Assembly: GCA_017439305.1 (NCBI GenBank)
Contig: JAFSJK010000018.1
Location: 1 to 64,000, forward strand
Direction: 5' to 3'
Source: Bacteroidales bacterium
GTDB taxonomy: Bacteria > Bacteroidota > Bacteroidia > Bacteroidales > UBA932
DNA: 64,000 nucleotides
A program made the position numbers and the translations under genes. How positions within the stretch are numbered: the first letter of the stretch is position 1; every line of letters begins with the position of its first letter. A model generated the notes under the pieces. The model was not told the DNA's origin. It was given only the letters and a program-made list of their open reading frames with translations, and did not search any database. This document shows, piece after piece, positions 59,904 through 64,000 of this stretch.

Positions 59904-62900
59904 ATGAAAAAATCCCTTAAAAGCCTTGTGCTTGCGTGCATTGCTTTGTTCGCAGGCATCGCTGCCTCCGCCCAGGTGACCACTTCGTCCCTCGGCGGCC
60001 GTGTGGTGGACCAGAACGGGGAGCCGGTGATCGGTGCCGCCGTCGTGGCCATCCACGAGCCTTCAGGCACATCCTATGGCTCCATCACCAACGCGGACGG
60101 CCTGTATACCATCCAGGGTATGCGTACCGGCGGCCCGTACCGGGTCGAGGTTTCCTGCCTGGGCTACCAGCAGGTGAACTACACCGACGTGACCCTGTCC
60201 CTGGCCGAGACCTTCAACCTGAACGCGCAGCTTCCGGAGTCCTCCGAGTTCCTTTCGGAAGCCGTCGTCATCGCGGCGCCCACCTCCAAGTTCGCGGCCG
60301 TCGAGAAGACCGGTGCCTCCACCAACATCTCCTCCCGCCAGATGATCGAGATGCCTACCATCAGCCGGAGCTTCTCCGACATGGCCAAGCTCTCGCCTTA
60401 CGGAGGTAACGGGATGAACTTCTCCGGCAGCTCCGGACGTTCCACCAACTTCACCGTGGACGGTGCCAACGTGAACAACAACTTCGGTCTCTCCACGGCC
60501 CTGCCGGGCGGCGGCAACCCCATCTCCATCGACGCGATCGAGGAAATGCAAGTCGTCGTATCCCCGTATGACGTCCGCCAGTCCAACTTCATCGGCGGCG
60601 GTATCAACGCCATCACCAAGTCCGGTACCAACACCTTCAAGGGTACGGCCTATGTCTATTACCAGAACGAGAACATGCACGGCAACCGGATTGACGGCGT
60701 CGACCTTGAACGTACCCCGGAGAGCCAGACCACGTACGGCTTCACCCTGGGCGGACCGATCATCAAGAACAAACTGTTCTTCTTCGTCAACGCCGAACGC
60801 ACCCCGAGCCCTTCTGAAATCATCAAGTGGCGTCCTTCCCAGGACGGTGTCGAGGACGAGACCCGCATGATCACCCGTGTCCGGGAGTCCGAGGCCCAGC
60901 AGATGAAGGACTTCCTCATCAAGAACTACAACTACGATCCGGGTTCCTACAACAACTACAACAAGGACCAGGGCAACCTGAAGCTCCTCGCCCGCATTGA
61001 CTGGAACATCAACCGGAATCACAAGCTGGCCCTCCGGTACAACTATACGAAAAACAACAAATGGAACGCTCCGTCCACGTCCCGTGACGTGTCCGACATG
61101 AGCTTCGGCATGGCGTCCAAGTACGGCCTGGTCTTCTCCAACTCGCTGTACAACCAGATGAACAATCTCTGGACCGTCTCCGCCGACCTCAACAGCCGTT
61201 TCGGCGACCGCGTTTCGAACCAGCTTCTCGTCACCTATTCCGACATCCAGGATGTCCGCGGCAACGACGGCGGTTTCTTCCCGTTCGTGGAAATCCTCGC
61301 CGGCGACCTGGGTTCCGACTATGCCAACGAGCCTTACATGGACTTCGGTACTGAACTCTTCACCTACCGTAACAAGGTGCAGAACACCGTCCTGAACATC
61401 AAGGACGACGTTACCATGTACTTCGGTTCCCACAAGGTGATGGCAGGTGCCACCGTCGAGGCCCAGATGGCGCTCAACACCTACATGCGTAACGGTACCG
61501 GCATGTTCCGGTTCGCCAGCATGAGCGATTTCATGTCGGGCCACGCCCCGATCGAGATGGCTTTCGACTGGGGCTTCGATGGGGATGAGAATCCTTCCGC
61601 CAAGGTGCGTTTCGCCCAGGTCGGCGCTTACGTCCAGGACGAATGGACCGTAAACGACCGCTTCAAGCTCACCGCCGGCCTCCGTCTGGACAACCTGTCC
61701 TTCAACAACAAGGACGTCATGACGAACAACGAGACCTATAAGCTCGATTTCGGCGGACGCCACGTGGACACCGGCAAGTGGCCCAAACCCAGCATCCAGG
61801 TGAGCCCCCGACTGGGCTTCTCCTGGGATGTCTTCGGCGACAAGAGCCTGAAGTTCCGCGGCGGTACCGGACTCTTCTCCGGTCGTATTCCGCTGGTGTT
61901 CTTCACCAACATGCCTACCAACGCCGGTATCGTGAAGGGCCGTATGACCCGGATGAAGGATCCTGCTATCCTGAGCCAGATGATGCCGGGCGGCCATCTC
62001 GTGACCGACCGTTGGGACATCCTCAACATCCTCAACGGCATTGACGCGGCCAAGTACCCGACCACTATCACCCCGGAGACGGCTCCCGCTCCGAGCGAAG
62101 TCGCCGGCGTGGACTACAACTTCAAGATGCCCCAGGTGTGGAAGAGTTCCCTGGCCGTCGACTATGCCTTCCCGTTCGACTTCCCGCTGACCATCAGCGC
62201 CGAGTATATCTTCAACAAGACCATCAACGGCGTGATGCTCACCAATTACAACATCCCGGAGGACAATGCGGGCTGGGTCACCTTCAATGGGGCCGACAAC
62301 CGTCACATCTATCCTTCCGACTATCGGTACACCACGAAGGACGCCTACGTGCTCACCAACACGAACAAGGGCTGGGGCTCCATCACCACGGTCTCCCTGA
62401 ACGCCCAGCCGCTGCAGAACCTCAGCATCACGGCGGCCTACACGCACACCGTGAGCAAGGAAGTGACCGGCATGCCGGGCTCCAACGCCTCCGCCGCCTG
62501 GAAGTATATCCCTTCCGTGGACGGTCCCAACTATAACATCCTCCACAACTCCTCCTACAACCTGCCCGACCGGCTCATGGCCTCCGTCGCCTACACCGAC
62601 GCTGCGCACAACCACTGGAGCCTGTTCTATGAGGGCCTCCGCTATTCGGGCAACAGTTACGTCTATGCCAACGACATCAACGGAGACGGCAACGCCTATG
62701 ACCTGATGTACATCCCGAAGGACAAGAGCGAGATCCGCTTCATCGACGATGAAAGCGCCAAGGCCTACTGGGCTTTCGCGGACCAGGACAAGTATCTGAG
62801 GACGCACGCCGGCCAGTATGCCGAGGCCTACGCCGTGAACCAGCCGATGCGCCATGTGTTCGACTTCCGCTTCGCCCATGATTTCATCGTGAAGGTGGGC

Positions 62901-63167
62901 AGTGTCCGCAACACCCTGCAGGTGAGCCTGGACATCCAGAACGTCAGCAACCTGTTCAACTCCCGTTGGGGCGTCACGAAGGCCTTCAACCCCGATGTCC
63001 CCAATGCCAGCGGCAACGCCAAGATCCTGAAGTATGAGCGGACGGATCCGGACGGTGTTCCCGTGTTCTCCACGATGGTGGATCCCGGCGTCAAGACCTG
63101 GGACTACCAGCATACCCTGGGCAACTGCTGGTACATGCAGGTTGGTATCAAGTATCTTTTCAATTAA
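59904..63167 (+). CDS. Oar-like TonB-dependent receptor, tandem paralogue
   Basis: The 1087-residue protein has signal MKKSLKSLVLACIALFAGIA, a carboxypeptidase-like domain (GGRVVDQNGEPVIGAAVVAI), a plug (GGGNPISIDAIEEMQVVVSP, INAITKSGTNTFKGTAYVYY) and a barrel ending YMQVGIKYLFN. It is the tandem paralogue of the preceding receptor. The next gene, 19 bases downstream, is a BACON/OB-fold lipoprotein, which suggests receptor and lipoprotein act together at the outer membrane. The cargo is unknown. Confidence 0.92.
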   Translation: MKKSLKSLVLACIALFAGIAASAQVTTSSLGGRVVDQNGEPVIGAAVVAIHEPSGTSYGSITNADGLYTIQGMRTGGPYRVEVSCLGYQQVNYTDVTLSLAETFNLNAQLPESSEFLSEAVVIAAPTSKFAAVEKTGASTNISSRQMIEMPTISRSFSDMAKLSPYGGNGMNFSGSSGRSTNFTVDGANVNNNFGLSTALPGGGNPISIDAIEEMQVVVSPYDVRQSNFIGGGINAITKSGTNTFKGTAYVYYQNENMHGNRIDGVDLERTPESQTTYGFTLGGPIIKNKLFFFVNAERTPSPSEIIKWRPSQDGVEDETRMITRVRESEAQQMKDFLIKNYNYDPGSYNNYNKDQGNLKLLARIDWNINRNHKLALRYNYTKNNKWNAPSTSRDVSDMSFGMASKYGLVFSNSLYNQMNNLWTVSADLNSRFGDRVSNQLLVTYSDIQDVRGNDGGFFPFVEILAGDLGSDYANEPYMDFGTELFTYRNKVQNTVLNIKDDVTMYFGSHKVMAGATVEAQMALNTYMRNGTGMFRFASMSDFMSGHAPIEMAFDWGFDGDENPSAKVRFAQVGAYVQDEWTVNDRFKLTAGLRLDNLSFNNKDVMTNNETYKLDFGGRHVDTGKWPKPSIQVSPRLGFSWDVFGDKSLKFRGGTGLFSGRIPLVFFTNMPTNAGIVKGRMTRMKDPAILSQMMPGGHLVTDRWDILNILNGIDAAKYPTTITPETAPAPSEVAGVDYNFKMPQVWKSSLAVDYAFPFDFPLTISAEYIFNKTINGVMLTNYNIPEDNAGWVTFNGADNRHIYPSDYRYTTKDAYVLTNTNKGWGSITTVSLNAQPLQNLSITAAYTHTVSKEVTGMPGSNASAAWKYIPSVDGPNYNILHNSSYNLPDRLMASVAYTDAAHNHWSLFYEGLRYSGNSYVYANDINGDGNAYDLMYIPKDKSEIRFIDDESAKAYWAFADQDKYLRTHAGQYAEAYAVNQPMRHVFDFRFAHDFIVKVGSVRNTLQVSLDIQNVSNLFNSRWGVTKAFNPDVPNASGNAKILKYERTDPDGVPVFSTMVDPGVKTWDYQHTLGNCWYMQVGIKYLFN

Positions 63168-63186
63168 CCTGTAAGCGCGTAACGAT

Positions 63187-64000
63187 ATGAGACTCAAGAA
63201 TTTCTTCCTTTCCATCCTCGCCGGTGCGGCGCTCGCCGCCGGCTGCGCGCAGGAGCAGGTCATTTCCTCCATCCCCGAATTCAAGGTGGACCAGTCCTAT
63301 CTGGGGATTCCCCTCGCGGGTGGCATCACTTCCGCGGGTTTCACGGCCACGGCTCCCTGGTCCTTTGACGTGGAGTCCGTTCCCGACTGGCTGACCATCT
63401 CCCCGATGTCCGGTTCGGCCGGCTCCGACCACATCGTCTTCGCCGCCGATGCGAATCCGGGCAGCTCCGAACGGACGGCCAACCTGCTGGTCAGCGTGGC
63501 CGGCCAGAAGCAGCGCTTCACCGTGATCCAGGAAGGTCCCGGCGCCGTGGAGGCCCCGATTTCGACGATCGCCCAGGTCGTGGCCGGCAAGGACGGCGAG
63601 GTCTTCCGCGTCCGCGGTACCGTAACCACCATCGCCAATACGAACTACGGCAACCTGTACATCGAAGATGAGACCGGTTCCATCTACATCTATGGCCTGT
63701 TCAATGCGAAGGGCCAGTATCCGAAGGATGCCGGTGGCTGGAACACCTTTGGTGTGGAGGCCGGTGACGTGATCACCGTCCAGGGCCCGCGTACGCTCTA
63801 TAACGGCACTACGCTGGAACTGGTGGACGCCACCCTCATCAAGGTGGAGAAGTCCCTCATTGAAATCGATCCGTCCGAGGTTGCGCTCGAGAGCGCCGAT
63901 GCGGGCACCTTCACCCTCTCCGTGGTCTCCAAGGCCAACGGCATGGCGGTCCTTCCTTCCGCCGACTGGGTCAAGGTGACCGACATTGCCGCCGGTGAGG
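63187..64000 (+). CDS. BACON/OB-fold surface lipoprotein (partial, runs off the window)
   Basis: The visible 271 residues begin with lipoprotein signal MRLKNFFLSILAGAALAAGC. A BACON module follows (about residues 35-118: SFDVESVPDWLTISPMSGSA, RFTVIQEG). Then comes an OB-fold-like domain (VFRVRGTVTTIANTNYGNLY, IEDETGSIYIYGLF, ELVDATLIKV), and a second BACON module begins near 240 (ADWVKVTDIAAGE). The OB-type module is often found ahead of nuclease or phosphatase domains in Bacteroidetes surface proteins; whether one follows lies outside the window. It is operonic with the receptor upstream. Confidence 0.8.
   Translation, partial: MRLKNFFLSILAGAALAAGCAQEQVISSIPEFKVDQSYLGIPLAGGITSAGFTATAPWSFDVESVPDWLTISPMSGSAGSDHIVFAADANPGSSERTANLLVSVAGQKQRFTVIQEGPGAVEAPISTIAQVVAGKDGEVFRVRGTVTTIANTNYGNLYIEDETGSIYIYGLFNAKGQYPKDAGGWNTFGVEAGDVITVQGPRTLYNGTTLELVDATLIKVEKSLIEIDPSEVALESADAGTFTLSVVSKANGMAVLPSADWVKVTDIAAGE

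Overview
The window is about 58-60% GC and almost fully coding. It looks like a chromosomal piece of a gut- or rumen-type Bacteroidales. The evidence is Bacteroidetes promoters (TAnnTTTG -7 box, TTTG or TTG about 20 bases upstream), SusC/SusD and Oar-like TonB receptors, BACON lipoproteins, GldH, DUF4271, DUF2723 and a SAM-II riboswitch. The GC content fits a Cryptobacteroides-like or Rikenellaceae-like lineage, but that placement is a guess.

Layout. 1-3779 is the right end of an integrated element (prophage or similar). It carries a lysis-type cassette with three ATGA overlaps, a HicAB toxin-antitoxin pair and a tyrosine integrase, and it abuts the 3' end of tRNA-Ser(GGA). 3970-12378 (minus) is a SusC/SusD operon with a zinc metallohydrolase lipoprotein, a DUF4302 lipoprotein and a BACON lipoprotein; divergent from it are a 46-residue peptide gene and a large fimbrillin-like lipoprotein. 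15267-26236 (minus) holds an iron-sulfur redox pair, thiN, an LptF/LptG permease fused in frame to Fmt, alaS, a MATE exporter and rsgA. 26346-37978 is mostly plus strand: malQ, an eIF1-like gene, DUF4271, hemD, rnpA, yidD, menG, then an acyl-ACP synthetase, ACP and convergent N-acyltransferase set that resembles part of a bacterial ceramide pathway, then a DUF2723 membrane glycosyltransferase.

38097-54860 holds pgk, an rRNA methyltransferase, lgt, a TolC/MFP/RND efflux operon with a PII-like partner, trxA, a beta-barrel protein, LOG, a prenyl synthase, holB, ricT, gldH, trmB, miaA and smpB. 55040-64000 holds riboswitch-controlled metK, two tandem Oar-like TonB receptors and the start of a BACON/OB-fold lipoprotein.

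The most unusual thing is a short palindromic element present twice, at 52085-52203 and 53213-53329. The two copies share a 65-base core (63/65 identical) that folds into three hairpins, closed by perfect 26-27 bp inverted arms. The arms differ between copies, but every change is mirrored on the other side. The two core differences are the two partners of one base pair. Both copies lie in the same reading frame inside protein genes (gldH and trmB), adding the same peptide to unrelated proteins. This resembles the in-frame palindromic elements of Rickettsia, but I recognise no described Bacteroidales family.
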